Positions 1-8,752 of a stretch of DNA of 35,562 bases are shown here, in pieces. A program made the translations under genes and the position numbers. Source of the DNA: an uncultured Gammaproteobacteria bacterium (GTDB lineage: Bacteria > Pseudomonadota > Gammaproteobacteria > CAISUE01); NCBI GenBank assembly GCA_903888615.1, contig CAISUE010000033.1:1-35562 (forward strand). The letters run 5' to 3'. How positions within the stretch are numbered: position 1 is the stretch's first letter; each line of letters starts with the position of its first letter. Under the pieces are notes generated by a model. It did not search any database, was not told the origin of the DNA, and saw nothing but the letters and a program-made list of their open reading frames with translations.

Positions 1-3000
1 CCACCAAGCGATTGCATGCGTTCGCCACCGTTCCATCAAAAGATAAATGACGGGGGTGATAAACAGCGTCAATAATTGTGACGTTAATAAACCACCCAAA
101 ACAGTTAAACCCAAGGCACGTCTAGCATCAGCGCCTGCTCCCAGGGCAAATGCAATCGGTAAGGCGCCCATGAATGCCGCAAAGGTGGTCATCATAATGG
201 GTCTGAAGCGAATCATGCACGCTTGATAAATCGCTTCACGAGGATCTAAGCCATCATTGCGTTGGGCATCTAGCGCAAAGTCAATCATCATAATGGCATT
301 TTTCTTCACGATGCCGATTAACATCAATAAACCAATAAAACCATAAATATCCAATGGCACTTGGGTAATCACTAAAATCAATAGTGCACCCACCCCAGCG
401 GTTGGCAACGTCGATAAAATCGTTAAGGGATGAATAAAACTTTCATAAAGAACCCCTAGAATAATGTAAATCATCATAATCGCTAGCGCAATCAGGGTGC
501 CGAAACCTTGCAACGATTCTAAAAACGCTTGGGCATTACCTTGAAAACTCGCTGCAATACTCGATGGCAAATGACTTTGCGTAACTAGCGTGGTAGCCGC
601 GGCAACGGCTGTGCCCAATGACACTCCGGATTTAACATTAAAGGATAAGGTAACCGCAGGCAATTGATTTTGATGATTAATCGCTTGGGGGCCAACGTTT
701 TGACTAAAAGTCGCTAGTGCCGATAACGGCACCAAACCACCCATACTATTGGCGACATACAATTGTTTTAAGACATCCATCGATTGCTGAAATTCAGGCG
801 CTACTTCTAAAATCACGTCATATTGATTATCAGGCGCATAAATCGTGGAAATTTGTCCAGCACTCAAGGCACTGGCCAGTGTATTTTGAATAGCTAACAT
901 CGATACGTGTAAACTCGCAGCTTTATCCCGATCAATATCCACCACAACTTGCGGATTCGTCATCAATAAATCCGAATTCGCATCGCGAATATCGCTCAAC
1001 GTTTTTAATTTAGCTAATAATTGTTCCGACGTTTTAAACAAGCTTGGTAAATCTGCGCCTTGCAAGGTTAATTGATAATCACTTTTAGCCGGCCTGCCAC
1101 CGATCACAATGGCCGGTGTTTCTTGTAAATACACGTTAACGCCAGGAATATTCTTGGTTTCAGCCCGTAACTGATCAATAACCACCGAGGCTTTAGGGCG
1201 TTGATCACTGGGTTTTAAGCGAATATTTAAACGTCCCGAATTCCCATTACTGATAGCACTGATGACGGAAGCAACACTCGGATTTTGCTGCAACACGCGT
1301 GATACCTGTTGCGTTAACTGGCTCATGGCTAAAAACGACGTATCGAGGGCAACATCGATAGTGCCGGTCAACATCCCGGTATCTTCAGCGGGAATAAAGC
1401 CTTTAGGCGTTATGATAAAAAGCAAGACCGTTAACACCATAGTGCTTAACCAACCACTTAAGACAATTTTTTGATGCGCCAAACAGTACCTCAAACCCCG
1501 TTGATAAAGCGTGCGCCACACACCAAAATAACGTTCAAAGCTATCTAAAACCCGGTTATGCATAATATTCAAGCGAATCGTGCGACTGGCCATCATAGGA
1601 GTTAGGGTCAAAGAAATGCTAGCTGAAAGCAAAATCGCGATGGCCACTGTTACGGCAAATTCATGCAATAAACGGCCTAACAAACCGGGCATAAACAATA
1701 ATGGAATAAAAACGGCAACCAAAGATAACGTCATTGAAACAATCGTAAAACTGATTTCTTTTGCCCCTTTTAATGCGGCTTCTAAAGGCGATAAACCCGC
1801 TTCTAAATGGCGCATAATATTTTCGAGCATCACAATCGCATCATCAACAAAAAAACCCACGGAGAGTGCTAACCCCATCAAGGAAATATTATCGATACTG
1901 AAACCTTGAAAACTCATAAAGGCAAAGGTGCCGATAATCGTCACTGGCAAAACCACACTCGGAATAAGGGTCACAGTGATATTTTTTAAAAATAAAAAAA
2001 TCACTAAAATCACTAATACCGACGCGGAAACCAGATTCCACTGCACTTCATGCACTGATGAACGGATCGATTGCGAACCATCAAAAAACTGCGTTAACTT
2101 AATTTTCGCGGGTAATTGTTGTTGAAATTTAGGCAATAACGCTTCAATGGCATCGACGACTTGAATGGTATTAACGCCTGGTTGCCGCATGATCGATAAC
2201 ACAATCGCCCGCTTGTGATTCAGCCAACTGGCGCCTTGATTATTGGCCACACTGTCGATGACCTGCGCTACTTGATTTAAGCGAATCGGGACACCATTGC
2301 GATAGGCGATAATCAAGGGTTGATATTCAGCTGCATTAAACAATTGCCCATTGACCGTGACGGTTTGAATTTGCTTAGGACCAATAATGGTACCAGTCGG
2401 TAAATTCACATTGGCATCGACAATGGCATTGCTTAATTGATCAAAACTCAAATTCAAGCCTGCCATCACCAGGGGATTGGCTTGAATACGGACGGCAAAA
2501 ATTTGTGAACCTTTCACATCCACTTGGGCAACACCCGAAATCATTGAAATTTGTTGGGCTAAGCGCAATTCGGCATATTTATCTACGCTAACCATTGGGA
2601 TGACATCGGAACTCAACGCCAACAATAAAATCGGTGAGCTAGCAGGATTGACTTTTTTATAACTGGGTGGTGTTTGCATCGACACCGGTAATTGTTTTTG
2701 CGTTTGAGTTAACGCCGCTTGCACATCTTGCGCAGCGCCATCGATATTGCGGCTTAAATCAAATTGCAGGGTGATTTGACTTTTCCCCAAGGTACTGCTG
2801 GATGTCATAGTATTAACACCGGGAATAGTGCCAAAATTATTTTCTAAAGGGGTAGCAATAGCGGCAGCCATGGTTTCAGGGCTAGCACCGGCTAAATTTG
2901 CTGTCACTTGAATGGTTGGAAAATCAACATTCGGTAAGGCACTGACTGGCATACTGAAGTAACCGATCACGCCTAACAGGATCAAACCGCAAACGATCAG

Positions 3001-3045
3001 CGTCGTCATAACCGGGCGTTTGATAAAGACGTCAGAAATATTCAT
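1..3045 (-). CDS. RND multidrug efflux permease, MdtB/MdtC-like (3' end cut by window)
   Basis: Inner-membrane proton-driven efflux permease of the RND (AcrB/MdtBC) family, which works as a trimer with a periplasmic adaptor and an outer-membrane channel. The frame is open for 1015 codons from an ATG at 3045 to the window edge. It starts MNISDVFIKRPVMTTLIV, the usual family opening with the first membrane helix. The transmembrane proton-relay pair is present as D401-D402 in the stretch FFVDDAIVMLENI. The last visible residues, TLFITPVIYLLMERWR, match the final helix, so only about 10-25 residues are missing. It lies 62 nt downstream of pepN with no clear ribosome binding site. A TetR gene heads the same run of genes, but no adaptor is adjacent; one is encoded at 11744-12757. 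Family is certain; the MdtB/C subtype and substrate are inferred. Confidence 0.93.
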   Translation of the reverse strand, partial: MNISDVFIKRPVMTTLIVCGLILLGVIGYFSMPVSALPNVDFPTIQVTANLAGASPETMAAAIATPLENNFGTIPGVNTMTSSSTLGKSQITLQFDLSRNIDGAAQDVQAALTQTQKQLPVSMQTPPSYKKVNPASSPILLLALSSDVIPMVSVDKYAELRLAQQISMISGVAQVDVKGSQIFAVRIQANPLVMAGLNLSFDQLSNAIVDANVNLPTGTIIGPKQIQTVTVNGQLFNAAEYQPLIIAYRNGVPIRLNQVAQVIDSVANNQGASWLNHKRAIVLSIMRQPGVNTIQVVDAIEALLPKFQQQLPAKIKLTQFFDGSQSIRSSVHEVQWNLVSASVLVILVIFLFLKNITVTLIPSVVLPVTIIGTFAFMSFQGFSIDNISLMGLALSVGFFVDDAIVMLENIMRHLEAGLSPLEAALKGAKEISFTIVSMTLSLVAVFIPLLFMPGLLGRLLHEFAVTVAIAILLSASISLTLTPMMASRTIRLNIMHNRVLDSFERYFGVWRTLYQRGLRYCLAHQKIVLSGWLSTMVLTVLLFIITPKGFIPAEDTGMLTGTIDVALDTSFLAMSQLTQQVSRVLQQNPSVASVISAISNGNSGRLNIRLKPSDQRPKASVVIDQLRAETKNIPGVNVYLQETPAIVIGGRPAKSDYQLTLQGADLPSLFKTSEQLLAKLKTLSDIRDANSDLLMTNPQVVVDIDRDKAASLHVSMLAIQNTLASALSAGQISTIYAPDNQYDVILEVAPEFQQSMDVLKQLYVANSMGGLVPLSALATFSQNVGPQAINHQNQLPAVTLSFNVKSGVSLGTAVAAATTLVTQSHLPSSIAASFQGNAQAFLESLQGFGTLIALAIMMIYIILGVLYESFIHPLTILSTLPTAGVGALLILVITQVPLDIYGFIGLLMLIGIVKKNAIMMIDFALDAQRNDGLDPREAIYQACMIRFRPIMMTTFAAFMGALPIAFALGAGADARRALGLTVLGGLLTSQLLTLFITPVIYLLMERWRTHAIAWW

Positions 3046-3107
3046 AAGGTGGGCATGGAGATTGCGCCTAACTCACGTTAAGCGCGGTGTGCACAATGAC
3101 ACTTAGG

Positions 3108-5714
3108 TTACAGCGAGGCATTGGGTAAGCACTTGTGGATTTGTTCACTCACCGCTTCGCTTAACTGCTCAGTCAATAAAATTCGCTGCAAGGCACTGCG
3201 CTGTAAAACGGCAGCTGCACCGGTAAAACGCTGCCATTGGCTCAAAGGTTCCACTAAACGCGCAGCAATCAAAGGATTAATCGCATTTAAAGCGATAATG
3301 TGTTCGGCTAAAAATTCATAACCAGCACCATCAGCACGGTGAAAACCGATAAAATTTTGACTGGCAAAAGCACCGATCACAGCGCGAACTTTATTGGGAT
3401 TTTTTAAATCAAAACGCGGATGCTTTAATAATTCGATGACGCAAGCCAACGTATTTTCAGCAGGAACAGTCGCTTGAATGCTAAACCATTTTTCAATCAC
3501 TAAATCTTGTTGTTGATAACGCTGATAAAAATCCGCTAATAACTGCTTAGCACCATGCTGTGTTCCATAATGCACCATTATAAAAAGGGCATTGAAGCGA
3601 TCCGTCATATTATCGGCATTGTGATATTGTGTTTGGCACAGCACACTGCCGGCGTTTTTATTCACTAGCATAATCTGTTTTAAGCACGTTGCTTTCAACG
3701 CCCGTGCACCGACTTGTTGAGGTGTGAACGCATAAGCCGTTGATGCAGCCGTCAGCCTTTCATAACCACGTAAAAATTCTTCTTGCAACGCTTGCGCAAG
3801 CGCATTTTCCAATAATTGCCGATTCTTGATCGCGCGTTGAACCTCTATCTGTTTATGCTGTTCAGCAAATTCTCGATCGGTCGGCACCGTTAGCAAACGC
3901 GCTTTTAACGCTTCATCAACACTGCTATCCGTAAAGACATAACGCAACACTTTTAACCATTGCTCTAACTCTACTAACGTATGTTTCAGCGCCAGGGCAT
4001 AGCATACACTGACTGAAGCTGCAAAACGATTATAAGCATCGACATCAAAACGCAACAAGGTCAAATAGTGAGCTAAGGTATAAGCATATTCACTATGAAC
4101 CGGCGCTGAAAACCCCCGCAACAATGAAGGAATCGGTCGACTATGAATCCCATTAAACACAAAGCTTTGTTCAATGCGATCTAGCACCAACACTTTTTCT
4201 TGCGCTTGTTGTGCATCTAAGTTAAACGGTTGCCCTTTTTCACTTAATAAACCCATGCGAATGGGAATCACTAAAGCTTCAGTGGCAACACCATCGGGCG
4301 TTTCAGTAACACTTTGTTTAATTGTCAAGGTATAGACGTGCGCGCTTGCATCGTAATGGTCAGTTACCAGCAATGTCGGGGTCCCTATTTGCGCATACCA
4401 GCGCATGAAGGCTTGATAATCTCTCTGATTAGCGATCGCATGGGCTTGAATAAATGCTTCACACGTAACAGCAGAACCATCGAATAAGTCAAAATACTGA
4501 TCCATGCCGGCACGAAAACCCTGCAAACCTTCCAGGGTATGTAACATACGAACGATTTCAGCGCCTTTGTTATACACCGTCGCGGTATAAAAATTATTCA
4601 TATCGATATACGAAACAGGGCGCACGGGATGCGCTAAGGGACCGGCATCTTCAGGGAATTGTTGCCGCTTTAAGGTTCTAACATCATCGATGCGCGTTAT
4701 CGGTCTAGAAGTCATATCCGCACAAAATTCTTGATCGCGAAACACGGTTAAACCTTCTTTCAAACTCAATTGAAACCAGTCGCGGCAAGTAATACGGTTA
4801 CCTGTCCAATTGTGAAAATATTCATGGCCAACCACCACGGTGATGCCTTCATAATCGTCATCAGTCGCGGTAGTTGCATCCGCTAAAATATATTTGGCAT
4901 TAAAGATATTGAGGCCTTTGTTTTCCATAGCCCCCATATTAAAATCACTGATCGCCACTATCATGAAAATCGCTAAATCGTATTCACGGCCATAGTGTTG
5001 TTCATCCCAGCGCATCGCTTGCTTAAGACTGGTCATGGCATACTGGGTTTTATTAACATTGCCCGGTTCCACAAAAATTCTTAACGTAACGGATTTACCG
5101 CTGCACGTCACAAAGCTATCTTCTAAAACATCTAACTCACCTGCTACCAGGGCAAATAAATAACAGGGTTTTTTAAATGGATCTTGCCAAACAACTGTTT
5201 TGATACCCTCTTTCACTTCATCGAAAAGACAATTGCCATTGCTTAACATCACAGGATAAAGTGCCGCATCGCCGATCATTGTGGTGGTAAAAATCGCCAT
5301 CACATCGGGTCGATCTAAATAATATGTGATTTTACGAAAGCCATGCGGTTCACACTGGGTGCAAAATTTACCGTTGGAGCCATACAAACCTTCTAATTCG
5401 GTATTGGCAAAAGGATCACAGGTGCTGATTATTTTTAAGGTAAAAAACGCTGGGACAGTGCCCAATGTCAAACTCTGCGTGGTAAGTTGATATTCGTCAA
5501 TACGCAGCAAACGTTCATCTAAATACACTGCGCTTAACGATTGTTTTTCTCCGTGCAACATCAACGGTGCATCCCAAGGCGCATCGGGATTTCGCTGCAA
5601 TTGCATGATATTGGTCACCACGGTTGCATGAGGTTCTAATTCAAACGTCAAGTGCACAGTGGTGATGAAAAAATCACTGGGACGGTAATCACTAAGAAAG
5701 ATAGGGGTATTCAT
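3108..5714 (-). CDS. pepN: Aminopeptidase N (M1 zinc metallopeptidase)
   Basis: Cytoplasmic zinc aminopeptidase that removes N-terminal residues from peptides during protein turnover. The 868-residue product is close to E. coli PepN (870). The exopeptidase motif GAMEN is at residues 261-265, the zinc site HEYFH at 297-301, and the third zinc ligand is E320 in LKEGLT. The N-terminal beta domain, thermolysin-like catalytic domain and long alpha-helical C-terminal half are all of normal size. The gene starts 10 nt after the cbpA stop, so the two are probably cotranscribed. Nothing in it looks damaged. Confidence 0.97.
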   Translation of the reverse strand: MNTPIFLSDYRPSDFFITTVHLTFELEPHATVVTNIMQLQRNPDAPWDAPLMLHGEKQSLSAVYLDERLLRIDEYQLTTQSLTLGTVPAFFTLKIISTCDPFANTELEGLYGSNGKFCTQCEPHGFRKITYYLDRPDVMAIFTTTMIGDAALYPVMLSNGNCLFDEVKEGIKTVVWQDPFKKPCYLFALVAGELDVLEDSFVTCSGKSVTLRIFVEPGNVNKTQYAMTSLKQAMRWDEQHYGREYDLAIFMIVAISDFNMGAMENKGLNIFNAKYILADATTATDDDYEGITVVVGHEYFHNWTGNRITCRDWFQLSLKEGLTVFRDQEFCADMTSRPITRIDDVRTLKRQQFPEDAGPLAHPVRPVSYIDMNNFYTATVYNKGAEIVRMLHTLEGLQGFRAGMDQYFDLFDGSAVTCEAFIQAHAIANQRDYQAFMRWYAQIGTPTLLVTDHYDASAHVYTLTIKQSVTETPDGVATEALVIPIRMGLLSEKGQPFNLDAQQAQEKVLVLDRIEQSFVFNGIHSRPIPSLLRGFSAPVHSEYAYTLAHYLTLLRFDVDAYNRFAASVSVCYALALKHTLVELEQWLKVLRYVFTDSSVDEALKARLLTVPTDREFAEQHKQIEVQRAIKNRQLLENALAQALQEEFLRGYERLTAASTAYAFTPQQVGARALKATCLKQIMLVNKNAGSVLCQTQYHNADNMTDRFNALFIMVHYGTQHGAKQLLADFYQRYQQQDLVIEKWFSIQATVPAENTLACVIELLKHPRFDLKNPNKVRAVIGAFASQNFIGFHRADGAGYEFLAEHIIALNAINPLIAARLVEPLSQWQRFTGAAAVLQRSALQRILLTEQLSEAVSEQIHKCLPNASL

Positions 5715-5724
5715 CAGGCACTAC

Positions 5725-6624
5725 TCACGATTTTGCGGTAAACAATTCCCGCATGTGTTCATAATAAGCGATTTGCTCAGGCGTTGTCGGCACAGGCACT
5801 TGGATCTGCAACAATAAGTATTGATCGCCAGGGATTTTTCCCGGCAAACCACGACCTTTCAAGCGCATTTTTGAACCACTTTTAGTGCCGCTAGGAATTT
5901 TCACATCCACTGAACCGCCTAAGGTAGGCACTGTCAAGACAGCACCCAAAGCGGCTTCCCAAGGCATCACCGCCACCGTTAGGGTTAAATCACGCCCTGC
6001 TACCTGATACTGTGGATGCTCGAGTACTTCTATCTTAAGGTATAAGTCACCAGCTTTGGCACCTTGCACACCGATGGCACCTTGACCAGTTAAACGCATT
6101 TGTTGACCTGTGATCACACCGGCGGGAATTTTGACCGTCAATGCTTTAGGCTCGCGTTCACCATGAACTTCTGGCATTTCGTATTGGATCGTTTTATGCG
6201 TACCTAAGTACGCTTCTTCCAAACGGATTTGGACAGTGGTATGTAAATCTTCCCCAGCTTTAGGCCGAGTAGCCTGAGAACTGCGCGCACCTGCACGTTG
6301 TCCACCAAAAAATTGTTCAAAGAAATCACTAAAATCGCCTGCCCCAGCTTGCTGTCTTTGTTGAAAACCGCCAAAGCCGCCAGCTTGACTGGCTCCTGCA
6401 CCACTTTTCCAATCGGCACCTAATTGGTTATACGCTTGACGTTTTTCAGGATCTTTTAAAACTTCATACGCTTCATTGACTTCTTTAAATTTGCTTTCAG
6501 CATCTTTTTCTTTACTCACATCAGGATGATATTGACGGGCTAATTTTCGATAAGCTTTTTTGATATCCGCTTCAGAGGCATCTTTCGCGACACCCATGAT
6601 TTTATAATAATCTTTGTATTCCAT
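5725..6624 (-). CDS. cbpA: DnaJ-type co-chaperone CbpA
   Basis: Class II J-domain protein that stimulates DnaK ATPase activity and, in E. coli, also binds curved DNA. The J domain covers about residues 4-70 with the HPD motif at 33-35. A Gly/Phe-rich linker follows (about 80-115), then two C-terminal substrate-binding domains; there is no DnaJ-type zinc finger. I chose the second ATG (MEYKDYY..., 299 aa) because GGAG lies five bases before it. An in-frame ATG 15 nt upstream overlaps the tetR stop codon and has no ribosome binding site. The tight coupling to tetR suggests regulation together with it. Confidence 0.93.
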   Translation of the reverse strand: MEYKDYYKIMGVAKDASEADIKKAYRKLARQYHPDVSKEKDAESKFKEVNEAYEVLKDPEKRQAYNQLGADWKSGAGASQAGGFGGFQQRQQAGAGDFSDFFEQFFGGQRAGARSSQATRPKAGEDLHTTVQIRLEEAYLGTHKTIQYEMPEVHGEREPKALTVKIPAGVITGQQMRLTGQGAIGVQGAKAGDLYLKIEVLEHPQYQVAGRDLTLTVAVMPWEAALGAVLTVPTLGGSVDVKIPSGTKSGSKMRLKGRGLPGKIPGDQYLLLQIQVPVPTTPEQIAYYEHMRELFTAKS

Positions 6625-6638
6625 AGCAACTCCAAACA

Positions 6639-7229
6639 TTAACGCGGCTTTAACACAATCAGCAATGCTTCGATAATCACATTGACGTATTTTTCACACG
6701 ATTCTTTACTTTTCAAAAAACGATGTTCATCTAACATCGGCGCGATAATGATATTGCCCATCATGACAATAATCATTTCAGCCGGTAAATCAGTACGAAT
6801 TTTACCGTCTTTTTGCATGCGCGGAATAATTTTTACCCAGCGATCAACTGACATCGGCGCGGTACCCTGTAATTGCTTACGCTTAGGTTCCAAACGTTGC
6901 CAATTCACCATCCGAATCACTTCTGGATGTTTTAAATACCAATCAAAACGTCCACGCACACTGTCACTGACAAAATCTTCCAAAGATTGACTCTCATCTG
7001 TGCTGTTAGCCGGTTCAAAAACATCTTGTAATAAATAGCCTTTGGTTGCTTTCCATAATTCTTCTTTGCTACCAAAATGGTGATAAATTAAACTTTGGTT
7101 GATTTTAGCATCTTTAGCAAGCATCGAAATCGATGTTCCTGCAAAACCCAATTCGGGAAAAATTTTACAGGCGGTTTCTAATATTTTATTAGCAGTAACA
7201 TCACTGCGCGCCTGCTTATTCTTAATCAT
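6639..7229 (-). CDS. TetR/AcrR-family transcriptional regulator
   Basis: DNA-binding repressor of 196 residues. The N-terminal helix-turn-helix is clear: TANKILETACKIFPELGF, then TSISMLAKDAKINQSLIYHH (about residues 11-55). The C-terminal ligand-binding domain is all-helical and not assignable to a known effector. AGGA lies 7 nt before the ATG. It is the first gene of the run tetR-cbpA-pepN-RND pump. TetR proteins commonly control neighbouring RND pumps and themselves, so a role in controlling this pump is a reasonable inference. A perfect inverted repeat at 7309-7329, in its leader, is a candidate operator. Confidence 0.9.
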   Translation of the reverse strand: MIKNKQARSDVTANKILETACKIFPELGFAGTSISMLAKDAKINQSLIYHHFGSKEELWKATKGYLLQDVFEPANSTDESQSLEDFVSDSVRGRFDWYLKHPEVIRMVNWQRLEPKRKQLQGTAPMSVDRWVKIIPRMQKDGKIRTDLPAEMIIVMMGNIIIAPMLDEHRFLKSKESCEKYVNVIIEALLIVLKPR

Positions 7230-7308
7230 AAAAAATCCTAAAATGAAGGGAAATCATTTAAACTGAGACTGTACGCAAATGCTTTTATGAATTCACGGAC
7301 AACTCCTA

Positions 7309-7329
7309 CCATACTAATTTTCAGTATGG
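7309..7329. promoter_or_regulatory. Inverted repeat, candidate TetR-type operator
   Basis: Perfect 7-bp arms CCATACT and AGTATGG separated by 7 nt, in the divergent gap between the TetR gene and gshB. Position and symmetry fit an autoregulatory operator, but no binding is shown. On the minus strand it lies downstream of the promoter at 7384-7412, within the tetR leader, where a bound repressor would act as a roadblock. Confidence 0.4.
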
Positions 7330-7383
7330 ATTAAAAAAATACTATTAAAACCTTATAAATTAATATTTTAACCGACTTTTTTC

Positions 7384-7412
7384 ATTATAGCCACGCCATC
7401 GATTCTTGTCTA
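7384..7412 (-). promoter_or_regulatory. Sigma-70-like promoter for the tetR-cbpA-pepN run
   Basis: On the minus strand, TAGACA (7412-7407, five of six consensus bases) is followed after 17 nt by a perfect TATAAT (7389-7384). Transcription would begin near 7377, leaving a leader of about 150 nt before tetR that contains the inverted repeat at 7309-7329. Confidence 0.6.
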
Positions 7413-7431
7413 TTTAAACTAAGGAGCCCAC

Positions 7432-8385
7432 ATGACTTACCAGTTAACTGTCTTAATTGACCCACCAGAGACCCTAAATCCTAGTACCGACAGCAGCTTA
7501 GGAATATTGCTGGAAGCACAAAGACGTGGCTATACGTGGTCTTATTTCACCAAAAAAGACTTATTTCTCAGAGACGGTGTCGTCTATGCTAATTGTCATT
7601 TTGGTGACCTTAACGTAAATCAAAAACCCTACATTATAACGCATTCCAGTAAAATCTTAGCGTTACATGCAATGGATTATATTTTCATTCGCATCGACCC
7701 ACCGTTTGACAGTGAATACCTGTATGTAACGCAATTATTGGATAGGATTACTGAAGGTAACACCCGAATTTTAAATCATCCAAGCAGTATCCGGTCTTTC
7801 AATGAAAAGATTTTTGCCAGCCATTTTAAAACCTTAATACCACCCACACTGATTTCAGCCAATCTGACTTTTTTAAAAGCGTTTATCAGCGAACACCAAC
7901 GCGTGGTGATCAAACCGATGGATGCGATGGCCGGCAGAGGGATCGTGATTATCCATGACGATGATTTAGATAAGAATTCTTTATTAGAATTACTGACAGA
8001 AAATCAACAAAAAACCGTGTTGGCACAACGCTTTTTAAGCGATGTTCATAGAGGCGATAAACGTATTTTTTTGATTAACGGTGAACCGGTACCACTTGCA
8101 CTATTACGCACACCCGCTAAAGCGGAATTTCGCGCTAATTTAGCAGCAGGTGGCTCTGGCACGGCAGTGCCATTAACCGCCCGTGATCGTGAAATCTGCG
8201 CAACGCTTAAACCTTATTTACAACAAGCAGATTTGTTTTTTGTCGGTATCGATGTAATCGGTGACTTTTTAACGGAAATCAACATCACCAGTCCGACAGG
8301 CCCTGTCGTTATGGAACGTTTAAGCACATTAAAAATTTTTGCTATGTTGTTTGATGCCCTAGAAACAGGACCTAGCTACACATAA
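7432..8385 (+). CDS. gshB: Glutathione synthetase
   Basis: ATP-grasp ligase that joins gamma-glutamylcysteine and glycine to give glutathione. The product is 317 residues (E. coli GshB 316). Recognisable blocks are the N-terminal PPETLNPSTDSSLGILLEAQ, DPPFDSEYLY, the ATP-grasp stretch VVIKPMDAMAGRGIVI, the loop GDKRIFLINGEPVPLALLR, NLAAGGSGTA and the metal-binding end LTEINITSPTG. AAGGAG sits 5 nt before the ATG. It is divergent from tetR and precedes rpmF, which appears to have its own promoter. The partner gshA is not in the window. Confidence 0.95.
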   Translation: MTYQLTVLIDPPETLNPSTDSSLGILLEAQRRGYTWSYFTKKDLFLRDGVVYANCHFGDLNVNQKPYIITHSSKILALHAMDYIFIRIDPPFDSEYLYVTQLLDRITEGNTRILNHPSSIRSFNEKIFASHFKTLIPPTLISANLTFLKAFISEHQRVVIKPMDAMAGRGIVIIHDDDLDKNSLLELLTENQQKTVLAQRFLSDVHRGDKRIFLINGEPVPLALLRTPAKAEFRANLAAGGSGTAVPLTARDREICATLKPYLQQADLFFVGIDVIGDFLTEINITSPTGPVVMERLSTLKIFAMLFDALETGPSYT

Positions 8386-8397
8386 TTACATTTATGT

Positions 8398-8426
8398 TTG
8401 ACGTGGAGCATTAAAATAGGTACCAT
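8398..8426 (+). promoter_or_regulatory. Sigma-70-like promoter for rpmF-plsX-fabD
   Basis: TTGACG (8398-8403), a 17-nt spacer and TACCAT (8421-8426) lie just after gshB and 33 nt before the rpmF start. This matches five of six and four of six consensus bases at ideal spacing. Confidence 0.5.
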
Positions 8427-8458
8427 TGTGAGCTTAATTTTTTGTTTAGAGGTTTGTC

Positions 8459-8650
8459 ATGGCAGTTCAAAAGTCTCGTAAATCCAGATCCCGTCGTGGC
8501 ATGCGTCGTTCACATGATGCTGTTACCGGTGCCACCTTGTCGATTGATGCTGTGAGTGGTGAAAAGCATCGCCGTCATCACATCACAAAAAATGGTTTTT
8601 ACCGTGGTCGAGAAGTAATCAAACAAGCTACCGACGTGGCTGCTGAATAA
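8459..8650 (+). CDS. rpmF: 50S ribosomal protein L32
   Basis: Small basic ribosomal protein of 63 residues. It begins [20 protein letters not shown], the conserved L32 start, and continues with the [14 protein letters not shown] block. This is the zinc-free form without the cysteine quartet. AGAGG precedes the ATG. The rpmF-plsX linkage is common in Gammaproteobacteria; the yceD (DUF177) gene that normally precedes rpmF is absent, with gshB there instead. Confidence 0.97.
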   Translation: MAVQKSRKSRSRRGMRRSHDAVTGATLSIDAVSGEKHRRHHITKNGFYRGREVIKQATDVAAE

Positions 8651-8661
8651 ACCCGCTATTA

Positions 8662-8691
8662 ACGCTAGTGTAGCTATTAGCTCACTAGCGT
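8662..8691 (+). other. Hairpin between rpmF and plsX
   Basis: Perfect 9-bp arms ACGCTAGTG (8662-8670) and CACTAGCGT (8683-8691). The loop can pair further (AGCT with AGCT). It starts 11 nt after the rpmF stop. No T-run follows, so it is more likely a processing or attenuation element, lowering plsX-fabD relative to L32, than a full terminator. Confidence 0.45.
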
Positions 8692-8752
8692 ATGTCGATT
8701 CAGAAAATGCTTAATCCCTGATAGCCCGCTATGTTCACGACGCTTCCGCTCT

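Noticed and set aside
1262-2125. Several plus-strand frames inside the RND permease gene
   Set aside because: They are antisense to a clear coding sequence, with composition typical of shadow frames.
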